Assembly: GCA_036493895.1 (NCBI GenBank)
Contig: DASXOZ010000068.1
Span: forward strand, 1-38,723
Direction: 5' to 3'
DNA: 38,723 bases
Source: Candidatus Binatia bacterium
Lineage (GTDB): Bacteria > Desulfobacterota > Binatia > UBA1149 > CAITLU01
The notes beneath the pieces are model-generated. The model worked only from the letters and a program-made list of their open reading frames with translations. It made no database searches and was not told where the DNA came from. Position 1 is the first letter of the stretch. Each line of letters opens with the position of its first letter. Below are positions 6,354 to 15,546 of this stretch, piece by piece. Made by a program: the position numbers and the translations under genes.

Positions 6354-9300
6354 ATGAGCTGCGCGCAGTGCGGCCACGAACCACCGGCAGGATCCGGTTT
6401 CTGCAATCATTGTGGGGCAAAGCTCACGGTCGCATGCCCTGGCTGCGGCGTAACGCCTCCGCCCGGCTCGCGATTCTGCAACGAGTGCGGGACGCCGCTG
6501 GGCGCACCCTCCAGGCAGCCGACGCCATCGATCGCTCGCGACGCACCGTCGGCGGCGCCACAGTCGGACGCGCGCAAAATCGTCACGATTCTCTTCGCCG
6601 ATCTCGCGGGTTCGACCGCGCTGCACGAGCGCCTCGATCCGGAGTCGGTGCGCTCGTTCATGGAAAGCTACTATGCCGCCATGCGCGCGGCCATCGATGC
6701 GCACGGTGGCACGCTCGTCAAGCTTCTCGGTGACGGCGTGATGGCAGCGTTCGGTGTACCGCACGTCGCCGAAGACGATGCGATTCGCGCGGTACACGCA
6801 GGCACTGCAATGCAGCAGGCGTTCCGGCAACTCGCGCGCGAGCACGCCGACATCGACCTCCGCGTCGCGATCAATACCGGCGAGGTCGTCGTCGGCACCG
6901 ACAATGCAGACGTGCTCGGCGATCCGGTCAACGTTGCGGCGCGCCTCCAGCAGGAAGCGCGGGCCGGCGACGTCGTGGTCGGTGAAACGACGCGCCGCCT
7001 GGTTGCCGCGCATGTGACCCTGGAGCCGCTCGGCAGCTTCACACTCAGGGGTCGGGCCGAACAGGTCAAGGCCTACCGCCTGGTATCGCTCGAACGGCCG
7101 AGCCGCGTCGCAACCGCCGCGTTCGTCGGACGCAGCATGGAAATGGGGAGGATCACTGCGATCTTCGATGCGGCGGTCGCCCAGCCCGCCGCGCGGCTTG
7201 CCGTGCTGCTGGGCTCGCCGGGGCTCGGGAAGTCGCGCCTGATCGCCGAGATCACGAGCTCACTTGGCGACAATGCGACCGCCGTCTTCGCGCAGTGCGA
7301 TGCCGCCGGCGGGAAGACATTCGCTCCGATCGCCGGTGCACTTCGCGAGCTTCTCGGCGCGGGCCTCGTCGAGTCGGGTGACGCCACGGACAGCGCCGGC
7401 ACGCTGCGCAGCGCCGTCGAGGCCGCAATCCCGACGAGCGATGCCGAACGGCTGCGAATAGCCTCCGGGATCGCGGCGCTGCTGGTCGGATCTCCGGCGT
7501 CGCCGGAAGAAACGTTCTTCGTCATCCGGCGCTTCCTGACCGGGCTCGCTCAGAACAGGCCCGTCGTCCTCGTGATCGACGACCTGCACTGGGCCGAGCC
7601 GCTGCTTCTCGATCTCGTCGAGCACCTCGTGCAGTGGGGCAGCGGCGTGCCGTTGCTCGTGCTCATCGGCGCACGGCCGGAGCTGCGCGACCTGCGGTCG
7701 TCGCTGGTCACACGCGGCGGGATCGTCTCCGACGTCATTACGCTCGTCGGTCTCGATGCGGGTGCGGCGATGCAGCTTGCGGCCAGCGTCATCGGCGCCA
7801 GTGACCTGCCGGCGACCGTGGTTGCCAAAGTGCTCTCCACAACGGAGGGCAATCCGCTGTTTGTCGGCGAGCTCGTACGCATGCTCGTGGACGAGGGTGC
7901 GCTCGAGCGCCAGGGCGACCGCTGGATCATCGGCGCAAACCTCGCGGCGCTGGAGATGCCGCCGACCATCCATGCGCTTCTCGCTGCGCGTATCGAACGC
8001 CTGCGTCCCGAAGAGCGCACGGTTCTCGAGCACGCGTCCGTGGTCGGCCGGCACTTCTCGCGAAGCGCAGTCTGCGCGCTTCTCGGCCTGAGTGGGAGTG
8101 AGCTCGACGCACGCCTGGAGACGCTGCGCCGCACCGAGCTGATCGAGCCCGACACGGGATGGTTCCTCGGCGAGCCGGTGCTGCGCTTCCATCATGTGTT
8201 GATCCGCGATGCGGCTTATCGGCGCCTGCTCAAGGGCAAGCGCGCGGAGCTGCACGCGCAGCTTGCCGAGTGGATCGAAGCAAAGGTGCGCGATGCGCCC
8301 GAGCACGACGAAACCGTCGGCCACCATCTCGAACAGGCGCACCGGCTTCTGTCCGAGCTCGGCCAGCAGGATCAGAAGACCAGAATGCTCGGCGAGCGGG
8401 CCGCGAACCGCCTCGCGGCCGCGGGTCGGCGAGCGCTTGGCGGCGACGACGTACCGCTGGCGGCGAACCTGCTTGGAAGAGCCATTGCACGTCTCGACGC
8501 GGGCGACACGGCGCGCGCCGAGCTCGCGCTCGACTGGTGCGAAGCACTGCTCAGCGCCGGAGACGTCGCCCAGGCAAAGACTGCCATCGCAGAGTTGAGC
8601 CGATTTACCACGCCGCGCGCCGCGGATCTGACGACCGCCGACGAAACGACTGCGATCAGGCGACTTTCCGCCTGGCATGTCTGCTTCACCGGGCAGCTGA
8701 CGGTGCTGACCTCACCGCAAGGACTGCAGGACGTCGCGGGCTCCGTCTCCGCCGCCTCGAAGGAGCTCGCCTCGCTCGGCGATTCGGCCGGTGAGGCCAA
8801 AGCACACTTCGTTCACGCACTCGCACTCGCACGACTCGGCAAAGTCGGGAGCTGCGAGGGCGCGCTCGATCGTGCTCTGGCGGCCGCGCGCGGAGCCGGC
8901 GACAGGCGCCGCGCGAACACCGTCCTCGCAATCGCTCCGATCGCCGCGCTCTGGGGACCGAGCCCGGTCACGCGCGCGAGCGGCCGCTGTCTCGACGTCG
9001 TGCGCGTTCTGCGCATCACGCAGGGCGCACCGGCCGTGGAAGCGGTCGCGCTGTCGTGCCAGGGCGTGCTCGAGGCGCTGCGCGGCCGGACCGAGGCCGC
9101 ACGCCGCATGATCACGTCGGCCCATAAAATGGTCGAAGAGCTCGGTATCACGCAGCGCGTGCTCGAAGCCGACGTGTCCGCCGGCCTCGTCGAGCTTCTC
9201 GAAGGCGATGCGCCGGCCGCCGAGCGCAACCTTCGCGGCGCCTACGAAGGGCTGCGCGATCTTGGCCTCGGAATCGGCGCGGCACAGGCATCGGCGCTGC

Positions 9301-12300
9301 TCGCACGGGCGCTGCTGGCGCAGAATCGAGACGCGGAAGCCGAAGCACTCTCTTATGAGAGCGAGCTGCTGGCGGGCGACGACCTGAAGGCTGCGATCGC
9401 ATGGCGCGGCGTGCGCGCCGAGGCGCTCGCGCGACGGGGCGAACATGACGCGGCAGTGGAGCTCGCAACCGCGGCAGTCGAGCTCGCTTCGGCAACGGAT
9501 GCGCTACTCGATCACGCCGACGCACGCCTTGCGCTTGCGGCAGCACTTCGCGCTGCAGGTCGCGATGCCGAAGCAGACGCCGAGGAGCGGCGCGCCAGGG
9601 AACTCTGGGATGCCAAGGGTGCGACGCTGCTCGCCGAGCGTGCGCCGCGCCCGGCTGTTTCGGCCGGTCCCACTATTGCAACCGCGGCCGCGCAGCCGCC
9701 CACGGCCGTGGCGAATACCGCCCGGTCGGGCCGCCGATTCACCCGCAACTTTGCCGTTCAGAACCGCGACCGTATCGCATCGGCAATTGCCGCTGCCGAC
9801 GTGCAGGCGCTCGACACCGTGTACCGCTCCGATGTCGAGGTCATCGACCATCTGCACGCACGCAGTTATGGCTACGACGGCGTGCGTGAACTGATGCGGC
9901 TGCGGATAGTAGAATCCGAGACCGCCACGTTGCCGTACGAACCGCTGGCGACGCTCGGAGAGTCGCTTCTCGTCTGCCGAGTTCGTAGCACGTCCACCGG
10001 CTCGACTGTCGGCACCGCAACAATCGGTGCGACAGACGTGCCATACATCGAGGTCATCAACGCCGACGAAGCGGGTCGGGCGAGACGGATCTACATTTTC
10101 GGAGAAGACAAGCTCGGCGAAGCGATCGTGTGTCTGTATGAGCGCTACGCCGAGCTGCAGCCCGACGGACCTGCACGTAATCGCGCGGCGCAGGTCGCGC
10201 GGTCCGTCGCCGCTTACGACGGACCTTTCAACCCCGATCGCCTCGCCAGCGAATTGTCTCCAGGCTTCCGCTTCATCGATCACCGGCCTCTTGCGACGTG
10301 GTCCGCGCGAGACCCGAATGAGTTCGTGAAGCACTGGCGGCTTCAGCGTGACCTTGCGCCGGACGTTGCGCAGCGCTTCGAAGACGTTCTCGCCTGCACA
10401 CTCGATGCGCTGCTCGTCCGCGTGACCGCCTTCGGTACCGGTCGCGACAGCGGCGGGGCTTTCGAAAACCGCACCTGCTGCGTCCTCACATTCGCACCCG
10501 ACGGCCGCAGCATTGGCGGCGAGCTGTTCGAAGCGGAGTGCGAGGCCGAGGCGCGGGCTCGCTTCGACGAGATCACGACGGGCTGGCCGCCGCGCGCCGT
10601 ACGGCGTCGCGTGCGGCCAAACGCTGCTACTGTTGCGACTGACCGGATCTCAGCCGTTGTCGAACGGAGGGACGCTTCGGGTCTCGACCATCTCGTCCAC
10701 GATTCGTTCGTGGAGATCGATCATCCGACCGGATCGACCTACGGAAAGGCGGAGGCCACCGCGTCGATCGTTCGATTGCTGCGCTCCGACGACGTGAGCT
10801 ACAACGTCGAACCGCTCGCGATACTCGGTCCGCTCATGCTTGGCCGCCGCCGCATTCATGCGAGTGGTGCTCACGGACAGCGCTTCGACGTGGGGGAATA
10901 CGAGAACCACACAATCCTGGTGGCCGAGGTCGATGAGAACGGGATCGTCGTGCGGCACGAGGTGTTTGCTCCCGATCGTCTCGGCCAGGCGATCACCCGG
11001 CTGTATGAGTTGTATGCGGAGCGCGAGCCTGAGGGACCCGAGCGCTCGCGTGCACTCGGGATCGCCCGCAGTGCCATCTTTGGCGGACCAATCGACCTGG
11101 ACCACATGGAGGCAAGTTTAGCCCCGTCAAGTACGAACGTAGACCATCGCGTGTTCAGCACGTGGAGCGCGCAAAACCGCGAAGAGTTCATGCAGCACTG
11201 GCGTCAGCAGGCGGTGCTCACTACCGGGTTCAGCGCCCGGACCGACGACGTGCTCGCGCTGGAGCCCGACACGGCGCTCATCCGTTCGACCTACTTCGGC
11301 ACTTCCCGACAGAGCGGCGGCGCATTCGAGAACCCACTTTGCCTGCTTTTCGAATTCGGAGCCGACGGCATCATTTCGAGCTGCAATACGTTCGAGGCGG
11401 AACAGGAGGTCGAAGCGCTTGCTCATTTCGACGAGATGATACGGTCCAAGGGCGCGCGCCTCGCAGAGCTGCGCGCGACCAGCGCCCCGACGGAGCACCC
11501 GTTCGCGAATGTGGCGTCGCGGGCTATTCGCACACCGAGCGAAGCCTCGTCTGCGGGCGAGTGGACCGCAGCGTTACGGAAGGGCAATGCGGCCTCCGAA
11601 ATGATGGAGCGGTGGCGAGCAACCTTCGACGTCGCATTCGCGACCGGCGACTGGAGCGCGATGCGCGCGCTTTGCGCTCCCGCCATGGTGTTCGACGATC
11701 GACGGCGCCTCGCGCTCATCTCGGGCGACAGCGAGCTGCTGATCGCGTCGGCGCGCGAACGTGTTGCCATCGGTGCGCGCCCGGAAATGCGCATCGTCGG
11801 CGCCGCCGGTGAGCGCGTCATTCTACAGAACCTGCTGTGGTCCGGCGGTCCGCCGGACGGTCGCTTCGAGATCGAATATCTCTCGGTGCAAGAGGCCGAT
11901 GAGGCAGGACGCCTGACGGCAATTGTCCTGTTCGATAACGACGTCTGGCGCGACGCTCAGCGTGAGGCCTGGAAGCGCTGGGCGGCGATCGATCCGTCGG
12001 TGGAGTCGATCACGACGGCGCTCGGCCGGCTGATTGATGCGTGGAACGCCAAGGATCGCGACCTGCTGCATGACGCGCACGCGGCAAACCTCGTTGTCGA
12101 GGACCACCGACACGATGGCATCGGACACCTCGAAGGCTCCCAGGCGTACCTCGCGGCCGTGACTGCGCTCTGGAGCCTCGCGCCGGATTTGCAGTTTGCG
12201 GCGGGCAGCTTCTGGCTCGCCACTGCCGCGAACGGAGGTGTATTCCATACGCGCCGCATTGGAATGGTCCCTGGAGATGGCGGCGCGTACCAGAGCGACT

Positions 12301-12455
12301 ATCTCGTGCTCATGCTCGTGGACAGCGGACGCATCAGTCACTTCGAGTTCTTCGAGACCGTCGACGCGGATGCGGCGCTTGCACGCTTCGACGAGTTGCG
12401 GACCGATCCGGGGAGCGCTCGCATCGCGAGCCCTTCGGCCCTGGCTCGCAATTAG
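6354..12455 (+). CDS. Zinc-ribbon / class III adenylyl cyclase / AAA ATPase / six SnoaL-like repeats signalling protein
   Basis: This is one intact 2033-residue frame. Residues 1-50 are two zinc ribbons (CAQC...CNHC, CPGC...CNEC). Residues 74-245 are a class III nucleotide cyclase with both metal Asp (FADLAGS Asp83; GDGVMAAFG Asp127), the adenine-selecting Lys123 and Asp190, and the transition-state Asn193 and Arg197, so it is predicted to make cAMP. Residues 253-540 are a STAND/AAA_16-like ATPase with Walker A GSPGLGKS (287-294) and Walker B VVLVIDDLHWAE. Residues about 560-1090 are helical and TPR-like. Residues about 1130-2020 hold six SnoaL/NTF2-like repeats (listed separately). The head-to-helical architecture is common; the sixfold NTF2-like tail is unusual and may be a ligand-sensing or assembly platform. 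No membrane segment is seen, so it is cytoplasmic. The ATG at 6354 gives the zinc ribbon its normal start. Confidence 0.9.
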   Translation: MSCAQCGHEPPAGSGFCNHCGAKLTVACPGCGVTPPPGSRFCNECGTPLGAPSRQPTPSIARDAPSAAPQSDARKIVTILFADLAGSTALHERLDPESVRSFMESYYAAMRAAIDAHGGTLVKLLGDGVMAAFGVPHVAEDDAIRAVHAGTAMQQAFRQLAREHADIDLRVAINTGEVVVGTDNADVLGDPVNVAARLQQEARAGDVVVGETTRRLVAAHVTLEPLGSFTLRGRAEQVKAYRLVSLERPSRVATAAFVGRSMEMGRITAIFDAAVAQPAARLAVLLGSPGLGKSRLIAEITSSLGDNATAVFAQCDAAGGKTFAPIAGALRELLGAGLVESGDATDSAGTLRSAVEAAIPTSDAERLRIASGIAALLVGSPASPEETFFVIRRFLTGLAQNRPVVLVIDDLHWAEPLLLDLVEHLVQWGSGVPLLVLIGARPELRDLRSSLVTRGGIVSDVITLVGLDAGAAMQLAASVIGASDLPATVVAKVLSTTEGNPLFVGELVRMLVDEGALERQGDRWIIGANLAALEMPPTIHALLAARIERLRPEERTVLEHASVVGRHFSRSAVCALLGLSGSELDARLETLRRTELIEPDTGWFLGEPVLRFHHVLIRDAAYRRLLKGKRAELHAQLAEWIEAKVRDAPEHDETVGHHLEQAHRLLSELGQQDQKTRMLGERAANRLAAAGRRALGGDDVPLAANLLGRAIARLDAGDTARAELALDWCEALLSAGDVAQAKTAIAELSRFTTPRAADLTTADETTAIRRLSAWHVCFTGQLTVLTSPQGLQDVAGSVSAASKELASLGDSAGEAKAHFVHALALARLGKVGSCEGALDRALAAARGAGDRRRANTVLAIAPIAALWGPSPVTRASGRCLDVVRVLRITQGAPAVEAVALSCQGVLEALRGRTEAARRMITSAHKMVEELGITQRVLEADVSAGLVELLEGDAPAAERNLRGAYEGLRDLGLGIGAAQASALLARALLAQNRDAEAEALSYESELLAGDDLKAAIAWRGVRAEALARRGEHDAAVELATAAVELASATDALLDHADARLALAAALRAAGRDAEADAEERRARELWDAKGATLLAERAPRPAVSAGPTIATAAAQPPTAVANTARSGRRFTRNFAVQNRDRIASAIAAADVQALDTVYRSDVEVIDHLHARSYGYDGVRELMRLRIVESETATLPYEPLATLGESLLVCRVRSTSTGSTVGTATIGATDVPYIEVINADEAGRARRIYIFGEDKLGEAIVCLYERYAELQPDGPARNRAAQVARSVAAYDGPFNPDRLASELSPGFRFIDHRPLATWSARDPNEFVKHWRLQRDLAPDVAQRFEDVLACTLDALLVRVTAFGTGRDSGGAFENRTCCVLTFAPDGRSIGGELFEAECEAEARARFDEITTGWPPRAVRRRVRPNAATVATDRISAVVERRDASGLDHLVHDSFVEIDHPTGSTYGKAEATASIVRLLRSDDVSYNVEPLAILGPLMLGRRRIHASGAHGQRFDVGEYENHTILVAEVDENGIVVRHEVFAPDRLGQAITRLYELYAEREPEGPERSRALGIARSAIFGGPIDLDHMEASLAPSSTNVDHRVFSTWSAQNREEFMQHWRQQAVLTTGFSARTDDVLALEPDTALIRSTYFGTSRQSGGAFENPLCLLFEFGADGIISSCNTFEAEQEVEALAHFDEMIRSKGARLAELRATSAPTEHPFANVASRAIRTPSEASSAGEWTAALRKGNAASEMMERWRATFDVAFATGDWSAMRALCAPAMVFDDRRRLALISGDSELLIASARERVAIGARPEMRIVGAAGERVILQNLLWSGGPPDGRFEIEYLSVQEADEAGRLTAIVLFDNDVWRDAQREAWKRWAAIDPSVESITTALGRLIDAWNAKDRDLLHDAHAANLVVEDHRHDGIGHLEGSQAYLAAVTALWSLAPDLQFAAGSFWLATAANGGVFHTRRIGMVPGDGGAYQSDYLVLMLVDSGRISHFEFFETVDADAALARFDELRTDPGSARIASPSALARN
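9746..12402 (+). repeat. Six tandem SnoaL/NTF2-like repeats inside the cyclase protein
   Basis: Approximate starts are residues 1130, 1291, 1432, 1578, 1754 and 1886. Repeats 1 and 3 share a VEVIDH / VEIDHP + SYGYDG / STYGKA pattern, and each ends in YERYAELQPDGP or YELYAEREPEGP. Repeats 2 and 4 share FIDHRPLATWSARDPNEFVK / VDHRVFSTWSAQNREEFMQ, then GAFEN and FEAE. So copies 1-2 and 3-4 look like a duplicated pair. Repeats 5 and 6 are more diverged (MVFDDRRR; LVVEDHRHDG). Confidence 0.8.
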
Positions 12456-12511
12456 CGACCGGGGCAGGTGCCCGGGCGCAACTCGACTCCACTACGAACA
12501 TCCTGCGCGTA

Positions 12512-13447
12512 TCACCGGCCGTGATCTGTGCCTTCGCCCGATGCGACCCGAGCGTGGCTCGTACCCCAGAAGTTTGGATACAGCAGGGACAGCCCGACGG
12601 TGATTCCGTACTTTGGTGCCGGCCCATAGTCCACCGCATTCCAGAAAGGCTCGACGAAGAGATTGACGTACTGCGAGCCGATCTGGAAAACGCGACCGAA
12701 TCCAAGATCGATCGGTACCACTTCGCCGTGATTCTCCCAGTCGATGAAAATGACGGGTTGGGAGCGGACGAACCAGCCCTTTCCCAGTTGCAGCGTAAGG
12801 AAAGGTCGCACGAGCAGTGCGTTCGCGTCCTTGCGATCGCCGTCGCCGGCAAACGAGATCGGGTTCTGCAGCAGCAGGCCGAGCAACCAGTTGCGCGGCG
12901 CATAGGCCGCCACCGCGGCAGGCCCCGCCTGCCACTTCCCCTGACCCGTCTCGTGCGAGCTCGCTGACGGAAACACGAACGAGGCCCCGGCGCCCCAGAT
13001 GAAACCCCTGTCGGTCTCCATGATGCCGAGATCGGTGAACTGCAGGTCTCCGAAATGCGTCGTGTCGTCCGGCGTCGTCACGGCCACGGGAGCCGCCAGC
13101 AGCGAGAGTTGGCGAATCGGAAGCAGACGGTACTGAGGCAGAGGCATCGTCACGGCGATCGATGTCACGTTGCCGTCGCCGTGCAGCTTGTCGAATTCCG
13201 GCAGGTACGTGTCCTGGATCCGCAGTTGAAGGATGGTCGAGACCGGCGCGTTTGCCTGCTTGACGAGGTTCGGCTGCTCCACCGACGCGTCCAACCGTTC
13301 GTCAGTAGCGGCCGGCTGCTCCACGGACGCGCCCGACCGCTCTTCGGTGACGGCCGGCTGCTGTCCCGGGTCGACCAAGACTGACTCGGCACGAGCTACG
13401 GCAGCGATCAGTGCCACCTGGAAAAGCGCAAGTAGGATCGACCGCAC
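12512..13447 (-). CDS. Outer-membrane beta-barrel-like protein (MetA-pathway/neuromedin-U-type transporter family)
   Basis: A GTG at 13447, preceded by caggggaacctg, starts 311 residues with a Sec signal peptide (VRSILLALFQVALIAAVARA). A low-complexity segment (about 28-60) carries an imperfect internal repeat, EERSGASVEQPA / DERLDASVEQPN. The rest resembles the family annotated as putative MetA-pathway-of-phenol-degradation proteins. It has alternating strands, GAGASFVFPSASSHETGQGKWQAGPA, APRNWLLGLLLQNPISFAGDGDR, then FLTLQLGKGWFVRSQPVIFIDWE and a final FVEPFW...GITVGLSLLYPNFW. A small barrel in the outer membrane is the likely location. The substrate is unknown and the name of the family should not be read as evidence for phenol degradation. 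It converges on the cyclase gene with 56 bases between stops. Confidence 0.75.
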   Translation of the reverse strand: MRSILLALFQVALIAAVARAESVLVDPGQQPAVTEERSGASVEQPAATDERLDASVEQPNLVKQANAPVSTILQLRIQDTYLPEFDKLHGDGNVTSIAVTMPLPQYRLLPIRQLSLLAAPVAVTTPDDTTHFGDLQFTDLGIMETDRGFIWGAGASFVFPSASSHETGQGKWQAGPAAVAAYAPRNWLLGLLLQNPISFAGDGDRKDANALLVRPFLTLQLGKGWFVRSQPVIFIDWENHGEVVPIDLGFGRVFQIGSQYVNLFVEPFWNAVDYGPAPKYGITVGLSLLYPNFWGTSHARVASGEGTDHGR

Positions 13448-13477
13448 CAGGTTCCCCTGAGGGTTTGTCGCACCGAG

Positions 13478-13690
13478 TCAAGCGCGGCAGGCGGAAACGA
13501 CGCGACCCCGCGCGACCTCAGCGCAGTCCGCCCCTCCAACGATATCGAGGAGACGCTGGCATTCGTCGTCCCCCGAGCATCGCCGCGCGGATTTCTCGAA
13601 TGCTTCGTGGATACGCTCGGTGTCGGGTCGAAAACTTCGGTGTCCGGGTCGCGGCAACTGGATTCCAGCGCCGGGCAGCAGCCTCGTCAC
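13478..13690 (-). CDS. Possible small Cys-containing ORF downstream of the acetylesterase
   Basis: A GTG at 13690 would give 70 residues ending in RIHEAFEKSARRCSGDDECQ...GGADCAEVARGRVVSACRA. It starts 23 bases after the stop of the SGNH hydrolase gene. The C-terminal 45 residues look protein-like, with paired cysteines and an amphipathic helix. The first 25 are Arg/Pro-rich and less convincing. An adjacent frame reads CCPALESSCRDPDTEVFDP just before the good part, so a frameshift inside a small Cys-rich gene is possible. I recognise no family. Confidence 0.3.
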   Translation of the reverse strand: MTRLLPGAGIQLPRPGHRSFRPDTERIHEAFEKSARRCSGDDECQRLLDIVGGADCAEVARGRVVSACRA

Positions 13691-13712
13691 CGCCACCCGG
13701 CCGGCGCGTGTG

Positions 13713-15269
13713 TCACGGCCCCTCCGTGTATGCCCCCGGCTCCCAGAATCCGTCGGCGTCCGGATCCTGATCCACAAATGGTGCGAGCGCCGTCGAGAAC
13801 GGCGCCGCGCCGAAATCGTTCCCGTTGAAGAGGTTGGCCCACGTCGGATTGTGGCCGATCGCGTAGTTGACGACAGTCGGTGTCGCGACGTCCGGATGCG
13901 AGACGACGACTTCGTTGTCGTTTTCGATGTGCGCATCGGCAAACACGAAGCCGCCGGCAGTATTGCAGCAGACCGCGAAGCCGTGGAGCGGCGCCGCGGC
14001 ACTCGCCGTGGCGGGCCCGATTTTCAAGCCGTCTGCAGTATTCTCGCGAAACCGGATCCTCACCTGGCTCGGCCCTCCCGGCACGGCTTCGAGGGCCGCC
14101 GATTCGTAGATCGGCCCGGAATACGGGAATGCGCCGATCTCGCCTCGAACTGCGTACGTCGTTCCGAGCGCCGCGTCGCCGAGCCGGCGTCCGTACAGGT
14201 CAAACTGTTGCGGATGCGTGCCGGACTTGAGATCGATCGACGTCATCACCGACGTGCGCGGGACCGCAAGCGTTCGGAAGAACATCGCGTGCTGCTGCGC
14301 CTGCCAGTCGGTGAGCGGGTTGGTCAGCGGAAGTTCTCTTGCCGCCAAATCGGTCCAGCGAAGGCCCGTCCCCGACGGCAGCTCGTGATAGACGAACGGC
14401 AAGTCGGGCTGGCCGAAATTGGAGCGCCACGCGCGCATCATCGCCGGAAACAGGTGCGCATAGTCGCCGGGAGTCATCCGGTCGATCCCTTTTTCGCCCT
14501 GCCACCACACCACTCCACGAAGCGCCATTGCCTCGCGCGGCTCTCCGGGTTCCACCGGCCGTTCGAGCGGACGAATGTTCTGCTCGTAGTAGAGACAGCG
14601 ATTGATGATTTCGCCGCCGCAGCCCGTGAACAGCGACTGCACGACGGAATCGCTGTCGCCCGCAGTCTCGGGAGGCAGCCAGTGGCCGAGCGCCGTATCG
14701 GATTGCGCGCGGTTGACGAGGCCGATCGGGATGCTGAGATGGTCCGTGAGCTCGGCACCAAAATAGAACGCTGCGCCCGACGGTCGCTGTCCCCAGCGCA
14801 GGATCGTCATCGCACGAATCCCCGGGTACAGCGCCGCATCGTCGCCCTTCGGTCCGCGAATCACCATGTTCGACTGGCCGCTGAGCAGCCACACGTCGCC
14901 GACCAGGACGTCAGAAAGCACGACGGACGGCGACGTGGCAGCATCCTCGTAAAAGGCGATTTCGTACGGACCTCCAACGGGGAGATCGTCGAAGCGTACC
15001 ACCCAGCGGCCGGAGGCGTTCGAAGTCGTGCTGCGCGACTGGAGGATCTGGAGCCCTGGCGCCATCGAACGGTCGATGAACTCGGCGCGCACCGGAACGG
15101 AGGGGATCGCCTTGCCCCAGATCGGAACCGTCTTGCCTCGCTGCAGGACCATTCCGCTGCCGAAGATCTCCGGACGGTTGCCGGATTCAGCCTTGAAGCT
15201 GATCGCGGCGTGCGCCGGAAACGCGGCGAGCGCGGCGAACACCACAACCGCGAAGCGGAGACGATGCAC
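13713..15269 (-). CDS. Secreted sialate O-acetylesterase-like SGNH hydrolase
   Basis: The 518 residues start with a Sec signal peptide (MHRLRFAVVVFAALAAFPAHA). The sialate O-acetylesterase pattern follows: a beta-domain with IFGSGMVLQRGKTVPIWGKA and a carbohydrate-binding-like insertion, the nucleophile block GDVWLLSGQSNM (Ser133), VVWWQGEKGIDR (255-263) and the acid/base block SIDLKSGTHPQQFDLYG (Asp346, His352). These enzymes remove O-acetyl groups from sugars in polysaccharides or glycans. The exact substrate cannot be read from sequence; plant or microbial acetylated polysaccharide is as likely as sialic acid. Residues 440-518 form a C-terminal extension ending with VDQDPDADGFWEPG, a calcium-loop-like Asp-rich motif. 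It stands alone, with no transporter or other glycan genes adjacent. Confidence 0.85.
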   Translation of the reverse strand: MHRLRFAVVVFAALAAFPAHAAISFKAESGNRPEIFGSGMVLQRGKTVPIWGKAIPSVPVRAEFIDRSMAPGLQILQSRSTTSNASGRWVVRFDDLPVGGPYEIAFYEDAATSPSVVLSDVLVGDVWLLSGQSNMVIRGPKGDDAALYPGIRAMTILRWGQRPSGAAFYFGAELTDHLSIPIGLVNRAQSDTALGHWLPPETAGDSDSVVQSLFTGCGGEIINRCLYYEQNIRPLERPVEPGEPREAMALRGVVWWQGEKGIDRMTPGDYAHLFPAMMRAWRSNFGQPDLPFVYHELPSGTGLRWTDLAARELPLTNPLTDWQAQQHAMFFRTLAVPRTSVMTSIDLKSGTHPQQFDLYGRRLGDAALGTTYAVRGEIGAFPYSGPIYESAALEAVPGGPSQVRIRFRENTADGLKIGPATASAAAPLHGFAVCCNTAGGFVFADAHIENDNEVVVSHPDVATPTVVNYAIGHNPTWANLFNGNDFGAAPFSTALAPFVDQDPDADGFWEPGAYTEGP

Positions 15270-15288
15270 GGCTGGACAGTAGAGGCCC

Positions 15289-15420
15289 GACCGCCGCCAC
15301 GCAAGCCTCGAAGCGCGAGCCGCTGCCGTGTCCGTTGCCCAGCGATTCCAGCAGCTCGCCGCACAAGCGGTGGAGCTCGGCCTCGCACCAGCATTCCCCG
15401 GTCTCCGCGATCAACGCGAC
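15289..15420 (-). pseudogene. Remnant of the TPR tail of a cyclase/ATPase-type regulator
   Basis: The frame reads VALIAETGECWCEAELHRLC followed by GELLESLGN...FEACVAA. This is close to the standard last TPR of adenylate cyclase/AAA ATPase regulators (ETGExWxEAELHRLxGELL...EACF). It has no recognisable N-terminus or rest of a gene around it and runs straight into the upstream edge of the acetylesterase gene. It is therefore most likely a leftover of a deleted signalling gene. Chance similarity cannot be excluded for such a short piece. Confidence 0.45.
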
Positions 15421-15447
15421 TCCGAAACGGACAGCCGGGAATCGCTG

Positions 15448-15475
15448 TTGACACCCTGCCGCCGGGAGTTAGCTT
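15448..15475 (+). promoter_or_regulatory. Candidate sigma-70-type promoter of the small membrane protein gene
   Basis: A perfect TTGACA (15448-15453) is followed at a 16-base spacing by TAGCTT (15470-15475, three of six matches to TATAAT). It lies about 70 bases before the ATG at 15547. The -10 is weak, so this rests mainly on the -35. Confidence 0.35.
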
Positions 15476-15534
15476 CAGATTGAAAAGCGCCGGACATATC
15501 CGCGCGCCGGCAGCGGGGTCGAACATCGATCCCG

Positions 15535-15542
15535 AAGGAGGT
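15535..15542 (+). promoter_or_regulatory. Strong Shine-Dalgarno site
   Basis: The sequence aaggaggt, complementary to the 16S rRNA 3' end, sits four bases before the ATG at 15547. It is the best ribosome site noticed in the window and is the main reason to accept the 55-residue gene. Confidence 0.85.
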
Positions 15543-15546
15543 TCCG

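Noticed and set aside
7260..8678. Long minus-strand frame inside the cyclase gene
   Set aside because: Antisense to Walker motifs and helical regions that are intact on the plus strand; no domain pattern of its own.
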